Positions 18,478 to 30,019 of a stretch of DNA of 64,000 bases are shown here, one piece after another (positions within the stretch are counted from its first letter, which is position 1; the number at the start of each line of letters is the position of its first letter). The notes under the pieces are model-generated. The model had not been told where the DNA came from. It saw nothing but the letters and a program-made list of their open reading frames with translations, and did not search any database. The stretch spans positions 1 to 64,000 of the forward strand of contig VWPU01012117.1 of the NCBI GenBank assembly GCA_013398955.1. The letters are read 5' to 3'. Source of the stretch: Callaeas wilsoni (taxonomy: Eukaryota; Chordata; Aves; Passeriformes; Callaeidae). A program made the translations under genes and the position numbers.

Positions 18478-21400
18478 GTGAGCAGAAATGCTTAAACATA
18501 TTTTCCTGTGATGTACAATTTGAATTATGCTAAGTCGATCTGTCCCCCAGAACAGGAGAGATGGGAAACCACAACTCTGGTCTGCCCTTTTCTTTCTCAC
18601 TTAGAGCAGTGCTGGCATGAAGGTTCCCCCTGAGCACCTCCTCCTTTTTGCATTGAGGCTTTCCCTCATGCTGCACAACTACCTGGTGTTTTTCACCCTT
18701 GTGGCTGTCTGTCATTAAAATGAGTGTCATTTAATGTCATTTAAAAAGTGTGTTAAATACTTTTCTTCAGCAAACTCACACAAGAGGCCAGTGGAGACTG
18801 GTAGAGCAGCTCCCTCTAGCCAAAATTACAGCACTGAGCATTTTCAAGTCACTGTAAATGCCAGCAAACCCTAAAATGAAGCATTATAGGAAGCTAATGA
18901 AAACAATTAGTCATTTAGCACAACAGCATTAAATGTGGTTTAGATTAAGGTAAGTCTTTGCCCTTCTCAGCATCAAAAGACATGCACAGCATGACCTTGA
19001 GGAGGATCTTTCTGACAAAAACTCAAGCCCATTTTATTGTTGAGAAGTGCTTTAACCCGAGGAACACATCGGGCAGCATCACCTTTTACCCTGGAGTGAA
19101 ACTAGCAGCCCAGACTGAGTGGCTGTAGCCTTCCCTTTGCGTCCTCGCTGCCGTAGCAGGAGCCTGAGTGAGCACAGGCCTCCCCTTGGGTTTGAGAATG
19201 ATGTAGGAAGAACGATGTGCCTTCTGTCTCCCAGGGCCCTGCTTTGCCTCGATGTGAGACCCTCCCCCGTCAGTTATTCCCCTGCTCCCTGGGGCCGCTG
19301 GTGCAGGGCAGCAGTGGCACCGGAGCGGAGCTGTGCACTGAGCCGCGTTTCTCAGACACAGCTGTGCTGGCTCCTCACCCTCCAACTCCACCGGGCAGTG
19401 TCCCCTCTGGTTTTGATTTACACTGTTCTGTGCCTTTCAGGTTACAAACCCACATCAAATCAAACAAAAATCCAGCTGAGGTGCAAGTAAGAGCAATGCA
19501 GCAAACAGCTCAGCAGTGCCTACCACAGACTTCACGTACTGTCTGTAAAAGAGCCGGGTCGTTGGGACATCCGTGCATTTGGCACAGCCTTAGTGTTACA
19601 GGCTGACAGAAGATTACTGAACTGAAATGCCCCGACTGTATGCAGTTTAACAACTGTTCATTAGCAGTGGTCTCATCAATCCAAAAGCAGTAGCAGCAGC
19701 AGAGCGCTTTGCAATAGAGGGCAGTGTCTCTGTGCTAATGCCTCCTCAGTTCCCTTAGCGCTAACACGGCAGGACTCCAGTGCTGAATGCACTTCACAAT
19801 CTCAAATGGTAACGACTCTGTCTTGTTGGAAGGAGGAAAAAATAATCGGTATTATTTGTTTACTTATGTTCTGTTTTTCATTAAAAGATCCCCTCATTCA
19901 CTACTGGAATGAGGGCATATCCCAAGGAAATGTGGCAGGCATTCTGCTGACTCGAGTACCACTACCTACTTTTAGAATTAGCAATGAGTAAAATTATTCT
20001 TGTCAGCTCTAGTAAAAAGCAGATTCATGTGGAGAAGTTTTGCAGACCTTTTCCTTTCTCACCATCCATTATCCAAAGAAACGACGTTTTTCATTAAAGT
20101 TTTCCTGAAACCATTTGGCAGTCTGAGACATACCTGCAGCACTTGGGAGCAGAGCAAATGCTTTCTGCTTCAACAGACCCAGATCGATAAATTACAGTCC
20201 AAAAGAGCAATGTTGAAGAACAGGCTAAGGACTAAGTATTTCAGATAGTCAAGATGGAAACCTACTTAGAAATTTAGTTTTCTGATGAAAAAATGAATAT
20301 AATCTATCAGATCGTAGATAAGGGGAAAAACCTCAAACCCAAATATCCTGCAGAAAATAGACTGAAACTGTCTGGCTCAGTAGCTGTGAGCAGTGCCAGC
20401 TCAGATTCAGTACACTGATTTATACACTTTACTACTGTATCAGGCTGGTTACCTGAAGCTTTTCAGGGCAGCTGCCTAAATAAATAAGTGTGCAGCACTA
20501 AGGAATTCCAAATCACTTAGGAAGGTCAGTACTTCAGTTTGCAGACTGGAATATCCTACGAATAACTGATAAAAATGCTACTGAGAAAACACCACTGACA
20601 GAACTAAAGTTAGCCTTTTCTTTTGGTATTCCCTAAATATTTACTCTCAGTGTTTGGTTAAAATCTAGAGCAAATGTGAAACTCAAAAGATAGTGACATC
20701 CCTGCGAAGTTTGATGTGCAGGCCTAATTCTTAGAATGAAGTTTTGTTTGGAGAAAGAAGACTAAATGTGGACAGATATTTGTCTCAGCCTTTCAATTTG
20801 GTGAGTAAAATACATGTGCTTTTCATAGAATACATTAAACACTTGGGTGAAGAGAGGTGTGATCTAGCAGGCAAAGCAGGGCATTAAAGTGGTGAATTTA
20901 AGTTCAAAGACAGTACCTTACACCACACCAGCAGTTTTGAAGCCAGGGGCTCAGGCTGCAAGTTATTTGAAATCCCTGATGAGTGCTTCAGCTCCTGCAT
21001 CATGGGCTAAATTCAGCGGAGAGAGAACCAGGTGCTCTCAACATGCAGGGGCCAACTCTGTCATGCTGTGGAGGGATGCAGAGTTGGACTGGAGTGCACA
21101 TCTGAGGGGAGGTGGAATCATCTAATCTGTACTAATCTGAGCTTTAACAATCGTGTTGCTGAAGTAGCAGATGCAAAGAACAAACTCCAAAGACAGCTGA
21201 GGTAAGTTTCATTAAAAGCTGGCAGCTGCATATTATCTTATTATACCCAAAAGGCATAGAAATGTTCTGTAGCAATTACATACTTCCTGAAAAAGCACCT
21301 CCTCAAAAGTTACACCTGGGTTCCCTTCCCTGGCGTGCCTGAGAGGAGCTTGCTCACAGACAGATGTCAGGGTTTTACAAGGAACCTCACAGCATCTGCC

Positions 21401-22305
21401 CAGAATCACACACTGATCATGTTCATTTGCAATTTGCATGTTTAAAGTGGGGAAAGATATCTTAGATGTTACGTTTTTTCTATTTTACATTAATTGATGA
21501 TATTCCCTGGCCATTTCCTGATATAGAAATAGCACTTTTGTTTTCTTAAACAGTGAAAAACTTTGGAAAGTGTGCAAATAAAGAGGCCCACAAGCAGCAT
21601 GTTTATCTGTTTTAGAGGAAGAAGATGACTAAGCTTTTGCACTTTTAGTTTGCAGCAGCCAGGGAAGAGCCCTAAATCAACTAAAATTTAGAAGTATTTA
21701 TATACAGAATGTCATTAGTCTATCCTTGACACCTAAGTTCCAAGTTTTCCTTTTCTTTTGATAAATATATTTCCATATCTTTAGCCTGAATGTTGGCCTG
21801 GTTCTGGTCAGAAACAGTTTGATATTTCAAAGTGGGTCACAGTGAACTTTTCAAACATTTGTTCTGCCCTTGTCTTCCTATTATACAAAGCCGAAATGGC
21901 ACAGAAGGAGACAGACCTGTATTAATCTCTGTCTGTACTGCCTTTGCAGTAAGTCTTCACTAAAATAAATCATGTGTTGGAAGTATATTAATTGAATTTT
22001 GAAACATACATTCTGAAGTTAACCTTTGTACCGACAGATAAAATTTTGTTAAGCAGCAAGACTCATCTGTTACTTTCATACAGCTCCACTCAGAGTTCTG
22101 TAAGTTTTTCCATTAAGATTCTTTCTCTTACAGAGCAGCCTCATATTCACTCATTTTTTTAAATGCACATTTGGAAACAATAGAGTTTTCCTGCAATTCT
22201 ATTTGTCATAAGTAGTTTAAGATGTTTTCAGTTTATTTTTAGGGACTCTTAGGAAAGTTTGAACTAACCAGCTAAATCTGTGTAAGCTCACAGCACATAA
22301 ATACA

Positions 22306-22330
22306 TTTTCTTTTTCTTTTTCTTTTTCTT
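22306..22330 (+). repeat. CTTTTT simple repeat
   Basis: About four units of CTTTTT followed by a C-run. Confidence 0.85.
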
Positions 22331-25300
22331 CCCCCCTCCCATACCAAAAGCACAAAAGATGTAGTTTTTTGTGTACTTTAGATTGTATATGGTCTGGCCA
22401 GCTACAGCACTTTATGCCTGAATTGGCTATCCATCTAAGTTTCTCATGGATTTAAATGCATGGACATTTGCTTCATGTTTTCCATTGGTGTTTTCTATTG
22501 TTTTTAAGTACCCCTTTATAAAATACCTTCTGGCATGAGGGAGCACAAGTGCATTGTGAGATATGGACACACAAGCAGGGATTTTCCCATGACAGAACTG
22601 CAGACAACTGGACTATAATCGAAAAAACCAGTAGCTATATCCCTATACTGTTACACCATTAAGGAGCAATAATAAACTACCTGGAGAAACTTGAGTATTT
22701 GCATTTGTGTAAAGAATAATTAGTTTGTACAGTACACATGGATCAAAAACATCAGAGAAGAATGAAGTCTGTTGCTGCTGTTTCTGCTGAGTTGCTGGTT
22801 AGCACATACATAGCAGAGACACTTTAATCATCACAAACTCCACAGTAATGGAGTTACATCAGAACTACAAAATACTAGAGTGGAAGCAAACTGGTGAGGA
22901 GGAATTCAGGCTAGTCAGTGTTGTCAAAAGAAAAGGAAAATGCAATAGGTTCACTGAGCAAAAACATTGCTGATTAAGCTCTGGGCAAACTTTTATGTTA
23001 GAAGTCTTGTTAATTCTCTTGCTCCTGACTATACATCAGAGGAACAAGAGGAAGCAGAAGGCAAGTGAGGGTTGAAATGAGTGTAGATGAGTGCCCCATT
23101 TAACAGGTATCCATCAGCAAGCATCATGGAGCATCCTTTCTTCTTTCTCCAGTCTGTAATAATTGGAGAAAAAAGCATTGCTAGGATATGCTTCAATAGG
23201 ACAGCCACTGGCTTAGTTCTCAAATTCCACCACAGTTCTGTTCTTCCATTGGGAAGTGATTCTAGTCAAGGCAGCTACTGCAGCTCCTGTTCCCTTCTCC
23301 TCTAACAGCAATTAGACAAAGGGCGCTACGAGTTCAGGTTTTGTATTTAAAAAATATCGATCTTTCAGAGGCTGTTTTTGCACTGACTTCTTAAGCAATG
23401 AATGCCACTCTCAGAGACATCCTTCTTTCTGACAAATTATTTTCCTTGCTAAGCAGGCTAGCTCCATAAAATGAGAGGAAAATTAACATAGTAATGATTT
23501 GCTATCTTGGAAGCAAAAATGCCTGTTATTTTAATGAGGTCTGGAGCCCATTTTGGAATGAAAAATACTTTTCTGATTTGTGAAAGAGCAAAAGCTTTTC
23601 CAGATCAAAAAACTCCAACCAAAACTCAACCCCAAAACAACATACAGGGACCTTCCTGCAACCACTTGGTTCTAAAATCAGTACCCTAAAAAGGAAAGAA
23701 TCAAAAACTACATAAAAGAGTAAATAGTGTTAATATGGCAATGATCTAAAAATGATCCCATGTTGAAATGGCACATTTTCTTCTGTTTATATCCCTTGCA
23801 CATAAAAGTCTATGATTAATTTATCTTGCTTGATTCTGGGCTTAATCTTGGTCATAACTATGTGGGGTTCATCCAGAGTTTGGACAGTGGACCCCTGGAA
23901 ATACGAGGTGCTGGAGGCAGGAGCCCAGAAGCCCTAGTGGGGTATTTGGCAAGGGTGAGGTCACAAACCCAAGGCATTACAGCTCCTCTGTATTTCGTCA
24001 TCGCTGGGCTCAGAGCATGCGGTCATTTGGGGATGCAAACATTCTGAGGAGTTCAATCACAGCCTGTGACTCTGCTCAGGCTCAGAGCTGCTCTCAGATC
24101 ACAGCTTTAGACTGGTGAACAGAAAATAGTGTGTGCACAAGCCAGTGTAGGAGAGGGTGGTGGTACATCGCCATTGACATGTCCCAAGAAACACTCAGTT
24201 TATGCCAAAAGATGTTGTGGTAAATGTATTTTAGATTTGGTGTAAAACTACACAAATCTTAAGGAAAAGAAGGAAAACCTTTAATCGTGGTGCCAGCTCT
24301 CATTAATATGTTTGCATCTGCCTTCCACAAAGTTAATATTAGCATAAATAGTTACCTTGGCTTCAGTCTCCTGGAAGCAGCCAATGGGGCAGGATGTTTA
24401 TGGACATGAGCTCTGGGAATCAGTCAGACCAGGCAGCAAGTGACACGTTTACCTCGTCCAGTATTTGTACCATGTCTAAACAGAAGATTAGCCCTGCCAG
24501 CTCCAACACCTGCCCTGTGCTCAGAAGTGTTCCCATGCCCAGCACCACCCTTCCTGCAGGCCTTGCTGTTCCAAGGCTGGGAGCACAGGGTTCAGAAAGA
24601 TGCTAGAAAAACATGTACATATTAAATAAAATTATGAAAAAATAACCAACCACTCCAATAAACAAGCCACCATAATTCTGAGTATTCCCACTCGGCTCAC
24701 TGAGAATGCTTTTGGAAACAGCTTCATTGTGTTGGGGATTTTTTTATCCTTGGAGTGTGAAGAGGCAATTTATTATATCAATATAGGAGAGAATTTGACT
24801 CTCACTTTCTTCTTTTGCCTGTATTTTTACTCTCTACCTGAAGAGCCTACAGTATTTTGTTTTAGTAGCTTACTCCTCAGAATGTGTCTATGGCAGTAAA
24901 CATGGTCAGGTTAAAATTAATTTCAGATTCGAGATCTGGGTTATGCTTGCCACCTAAATATTGCAAGTTAGCATAGTTTTACTTTGAAATAATGTGGCAT
25001 ATATCCTAAAATTAATTGTGAAATCAGTCATGAGTACACTATTCAGTCAAGTGTAATATCAACAAATGTTAAATTTTACAAAATAATTTAGGCAAAATAT
25101 GGAAACATGGGTGGAAAATGTTTAGCAAAGCTGACTGAGAGGCAAAATATTAAAGGAACTTACAAATGAGAGAGCATGAGTATGTTCCTCCCTCCGCATT
25201 ACCTGGCTGCTGTTTTTTGCATTCAGATAGTAAACAGTGAGCTGACCTGAGAACCAACAAAGAAAAAAGCCAGGCTGCAGCACTTTAGAAGTGCTTATGT

Positions 25301-25774
25301 TGTATGTAAGCCTACCCCGAGTACATGATGGAACTTGAGTGACTGCCCTCAGTCCAGATGTATCCAGCCTACAAAAATCACAGCCTGGTGGAACGAGAGA
25401 GCAGCAGGAGCCGTTTCCTCCATGCTCCCAAGAACGCTGCAGCACAAAACTTTCCTCATGTCCTGGAAGGGAAAGTTTCTGGCGGGGCAGCTGCTGGGCC
25501 AGTGCCTCTCCAGGCTGTCCTAGGACACGCTGCTCAGCGTTGTTGTCTTTGCTCCCTGCCTTTGGAGGTCATCCAGGAATGACGTGCGCTGGTGCAAGGC
25601 TGTCTGGTGATCGTCCCCACCAATCCGTTCCTGTACAGCAGATTACCCAAAGCGCTGCAGCCAACGCGTGCTCAGAGTGAGTAATCGAAAACTCTTTGAA
25701 CAAAGCTTCTGTGATGCATCGGAGGTGGTTCCCCTGAGGCCATTTTTCTCTGTATGTCTTAAATGTCAGTGCTT

Positions 25775-25798
25775 AAAAAAAAAAAAAAAAAAAAAAAA
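25775..25798 (+). repeat. Uninterrupted run of 24 A
   Basis: A pure A-run. It could be the tail of an old retroposed sequence, but nothing upstream looks like a gene copy. Confidence 0.9.
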
Positions 25799-26281
25799 TT
25801 TCAAGAACACACAATGAACCCAACCCACATCCACTTACATGGAGGCAGGCAAGGCTTAAAGATGGGTGCATCTTTATACATTTCAATTTTGAGTTCACAG
25901 CCAGGCTTAAACAATATTTTTTTTAGTGAATGAATGAATGAGTGAATGGGGAGTTTGCTCCGTAGCACTAACCAGCTTCCTTGGTTTTGTATAATGTGCT
26001 TGCAGACATTTTCTTGCAGAAAACATTAATTGCATCCTCTTCTTTAACTTCATTAGAAATAATTCAGTGTATGAGGGCCTGTAACCTATCCCCATTCTCT
26101 GAATCAATTGAATTCACAGAGTCATGATCACAGGCCAGGCAGTCCCAGCGTGGTGCCTGGGTTACACACGTACCAGCAGAGCGTGTGACCTGCGGCATCG
26201 CTCCGGGAGGTGGTTTCAGTGTCCTGGTTCGTTGCTAACCAAGAGCTCTGGACTGTTTTAATTGCTCTGTTTCATTGTTAG

Positions 26282-26455
26282 ATTTGCTTCATGAAGATGA
26301 ATCACCATTTCCAGCTGCTGCCCAAAAGAGAAAGTGTTACTGCCAATACAGACCAAAAGCTGAACCACAAAGGTCCTACTCAGAATCTGAACTACGAGAA
26401 ATCTTCCATTCCTCTAGAAGCAGAAAACAAATAACCCAATCAATACTATCTGAAA
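26282..26455 (+). CDS. Exon-like segment, unidentified + strand gene
   Basis: A good acceptor (CTCTGTTTCATTGTTAG) and donor (AAA|GTGAGA) bound 174 bases with one open frame. It starts with two bases of a codon and ends with one. It reads LLHEDESPFPAAAQKRKCYC then QYRPKAEPQRSYSESELREI, basic and serine-rich. Its last base joins the segment at 28220 in frame, giving a lysine at the junction. I do not recognise the protein. The phase match and splice sites are the evidence; function is unknown. Confidence 0.45.
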
Positions 26456-28219
26456 GTGAGATGTAACTGTGCCCAGGTCTTACTTGGCCGAGAAAACTGC
26501 TGCTTTGTTTCATTGTTTTTACTTTGAATTATACTTTTTATTGAAAAGAAATGAATGTCTTTACAACGTGCTGCCAGTTTTAAGTAGCATTAATGTAAAA
26601 GGTCAACATCCTCACAAGTCCCCACAACAGAACCACGCCAGACCAGGCTCTGGCTCCTTTGCAGGCATCAAGGCGTAGCATGGGAAACAGGGCTGTGCTG
26701 ACAGGGGGTGTAACATAAACACAGGAAAGGAGGACCCTGCTGAGCAGCGGGTGACCTCTGAAAGCACTGGGGATTCTTTGCCTCGCAGCCTTGGTACATC
26801 CCCACAGGTTGCTGGCTTTGGTTAGCAATGAAGGGGGACAGTGGGAACAATGGATAGGGCTGACAGGCTTGTAAACCTCTCCCTGCCCCACACCTGCTCA
26901 CCAGCGCTGTCTGGGAGCTGGAGCTCACCTTCGCAATGGACAGGTGAACACAACAGAAAATGATCAAGTCCTGACAACACCACAGGTTACTCCAACTCTG
27001 CTTCTGAGCAGCAGAAGACCCAAATCCTTGGTGTTCTCAGGGAAAAGGAAGGATGTGGGCTTGGTGTATAATCAGTATTTAATGTCATTAAGTCTCTGTG
27101 TAACCAGCAAAATTGTAGACAAGATATAAAACAATGTTTCCAACAATGCTCTCTTATCATAAGTAGTTCCTCTGCAAAGCAAGCAGCTACCAAAGTGCAC
27201 TAAATTACCTACATAAATATTTCCTCTAAATCACAGCTAACTTACAGTGATTATCTGATGAAGAGGGAACCACTGTAGAATTAAGTTATAGGGAGAAATT
27301 TACTGCCATTATCTTCACTTTCTTCCATACTGTGTTCTCTCAATACCAAACCAGATTTTTTTCCCTGCAGTCTATAATCAGTAAAGGCTTCTTTTTGGGT
27401 GAAGGCTCTCTCAAGCGGCTCTGTGAGAACTTACTCTGGACACAAAGGGCTCAGTAAAGTGTGGAAATGTGGCTTCAGATATTCAGTGATGTTCACAGAC
27501 TGCTGCTCCAGGGCCCAAGGTGATTCATCTACTGCAAAACTGCTTTGCTGTAAGGGCTGAGTGGGTTTGGACAGTGCTAGCCAGGAGATCTTTCCCACTG
27601 CTCCTCTATACACTGTCAACAAGCCCGTAAGGATTTGGACTGGGATGGAGGCTCCTGGCATTCTTAACTCTTTGGGTTTTGTCTATGAATAACCTTTCAG
27701 CAGCAAGAACTAATTCTGTTTTCAAACCACACACATCATTAGCAAATCTGGTACAACTTAGTGTGTAGACAAGATCTAAATAGCAGCATAATTTAAATCA
27801 GATTAGTTTTAGTGGTTGTCGAAATTCAGGTTGCATTGATTTTAGTAGACTGGCTGAGAAACTATATTAGTTCAATTTGACCTCTTCCACTCTAAAACTG
27901 TCTAGAGGAAAAGCTTGAATGGGCTCATCACACTGGCTGTAATGAATCCTGATAAATGAGGGTAACATAATAATCAATAGGCTAGGAAATGTAAACATTT
28001 TTCCCTTTCTTTCTTTTTTAATACTGAACAAAATTTTCCCTTGCAATTTCTCTCTCCTTTTTCCCCCATACAGATTAAAACACATAAGAAGCACTTAGAA
28101 GTTTCTCTGGGTTAATGTGATTATATGATAACATGCACTGCAACCAAAAACGATGCTATACTAATTCCATGTGTCTCTCCTTTTTGGTGATGCTCACTCT
28201 TTATCTTTTCCATTTACAG

Positions 28220-28356
28220 AAAATAAATCTTTAAAGGAAGTTGGTCTTCCATCTACAGCTCCCATGGGAGTTTTCAAAACTTTGAGAAAGTTTCAGTATG
28301 GAAATGACTTGTGTTCATATGTTCTTACAGCAAATGTCCCCAAAAGAATTGGATGA
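28220..28356 (+). CDS. Exon-like segment continuing 26282-26455
   Basis: The acceptor CTTTTCCATTTACAG is strong. The only open frame begins NKSLKEVGLPSTAPMGVFKT, continues LRKFQYGNDLC, and ends at TGA 28354-28356. It may be a last exon, or a donor may lie earlier (28295-28330), but none is convincing. No AATAAA follows within 250 bases, which argues against a normal 3' end here. Confidence 0.4.
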
Positions 28357-28955
28357 AGGTTTAAATGGAAATGAGAGTTTATTGTAATTTAACCTTTGCA
28401 AAATATTCATAGATCAAGAGGTAGATTTTATTACTTAGGAGAAAAATTAATAGTGAAGCAAAATGGAAAGAGATCCTGTAGAGCTATAAACACTGCCTCT
28501 ATGAAAATGGCTTTATCACAAAAGCACAGTTGTAATTTCCCCCAGAGCTGTAATTCAGTGCTTCTCTTCTTCTTGTAATACACTTATATTCCAATTTGCC
28601 TACAAATGTAATAGTTTTATGATAGGAAAGAGATGGTGCATTTCTTAGTGGAAGTTTTTCACCTGTTTTCCAGGAATAACTTCATTAAATGCTTTCATGT
28701 GATATGTGAGTACGTGGCCAGTTCCTTCTAGATTTCCTATGAGATTTGATTGCCATATGTTCTTTTAGAGAAATGGCAAGATCAAGCCAAAATTATACAA
28801 ATTTGTCCACTTGAGATGAGATTATAGTAGTCTCCTCCCCTAAATGAAGCAAAATGGCATGCCAGGATGGAAGTTCCAACAGGAGTGTTTAAAAGCATGG
28901 GTGAGTTCTGGTTTTGTATGCATGTGGGGCTTAGAAAATGTTCTGCTTTGTTCAG

Positions 28956-29101
28956 GTACTTCAGGATATCTCCCAGGCAGAAGATAAAATCATGGTACTT
29001 ACGGAGAGATCCATAAAGGCAAAGGAGAACCCACTGAAAGTGTTCAGACCCACCTTGAGGGAAGGACAGAACGACTTTGCCATGATGCACCTCAGTTTCA
29101 G
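28956..29101 (+). pseudogene. TEKT5: Relic of a tektin exon, most likely TEKT5
   Basis: Tektins are coiled-coil filament proteins inside axonemal doublet microtubules. After the acceptor TTTGTTCAG at 28955 the frame reads VLQDISQAEDKIMVLTERSI then KAKENPLKV, matching the tektin block before the signature AQTRLE. At 29043-29044 only two bases stand where a codon is expected, so the continuing match (QTHLEGRTER, then LCHDAPQF) is in the next frame and soon meets a stop. About four codons of that part are also missing, and one residue seems inserted in the heptads. Position and strand are those expected for TEKT5 next to NUBP1. Other TEKT5 exons were not found. Confidence 0.75.
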
Positions 29102-29857
29102 TAATGAAAGGCCAGAGTGCTACATCCCTTCCTGCATCAGCCACTGGAGAACAGGAAATTCAAGGAGAGCGTGAATCAGTTTGATGAGATTAGAATTGTA
29201 TTCATTACTTTGTGATTCCAATCCTGGGAGAAAAAAAGTAAAATCCAAGAAGCTACATTGAAATAATGGGCCAATATGTCAATGGGTGTAGTTGCCTTTA
29301 GAAGTTCAATGTGTGCAGTTGTCTCTGGAATCCCTCTTCCAGGACAATGAAGAGTTCAATTGCTTGTTGGTGGTTGATAACCTTTGGGATTCAGTCTCAT
29401 GTCTGAGTTAGGAATTGATTTTAGTTTCATTCTGTATGCAACACACGATTAGGAAATACCTTCTTAGGAATTTAGGAAATTTAGGAAATACCAATTTTAA
29501 GAACATGTTATCCTGGACAAAAGTCTGTCTTATGATGCAAAAAAACTATCTAATGGTCAAGCTCCTTAAAAAGTTAATTGCACATAGAATGAGGCAGCAT
29601 ATCTTACTGCCTCAACTCATTTTCAGCTGTAGAGTGACTGCACTCTCACCTCGACACAGATCAGCTCATTTGGCACATATTTTGGCTGTGTAGCTGAGGG
29701 GTTCACAGCACACGCTGGCCTCAGCTCGGTGATCTCTGTGCTATGGTCCACTGGACAGTGTGCCTCGTGTCTTTCTGGATATATGTGAATATGTCTGAGA
29801 CTTTTGCATATTTTTATGAAAAGTGCAAAACTATTCTCTTTTTATTTTTCTCTCTAG

Positions 29858-29947
29858 AAAAATCCTACTGGATACAACAGCTTCACATACAACGACATTA
29901 TTGAAGTACATAATGCTTCAACTGAGTATTTATATTATTTTTACTAA
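29858..29947 (+). CDS. Possible terminal exon of a + strand gene
   Basis: A strong acceptor (TTTTTATTTTTCTCTCTAG) is followed by KNPTGYNSFTYNDIIEVHNA and a stop at 29945-29947 in phase 0. AATAAA at 29995-30000 gives a short 3' UTR. This is the layout of a real last exon. It does not join 28220 in an obvious phase, so an exon may be missing between them or it may belong to another transcript. Confidence 0.3.
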   Translation, partial: KNPTGYNSFTYNDIIEVHNASTEYLYYFY

Positions 29948-29994
29948 ACTGTTTTATCAGCTCAAAAAAGCTTCTATTCAAACAAGGAAGTGGC

Positions 29995-30000
29995 AATAAA
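29995..30000 (+). terminator. Polyadenylation signal after possible last exon
   Basis: AATAAA 48 bases after the stop codon of the segment at 29858. Confidence 0.4.
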
Positions 30001-30019
30001 TCATAGTTTATTGTACTGG

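Larger units (their letters stand above)
18478..26281. other. Long AT-rich stretch without a recognised gene
   Basis: I see no conserved exon. A small segment at 19442-19488 has a good acceptor (GTGCCTTTCAG) and a usable donor (CAA|GTAAGA), but its frame cannot be joined with confidence. GC-richer islands at about 19.1-19.6 kb and 25.4-25.7 kb carry long but random-looking open frames. Confidence 0.5.
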
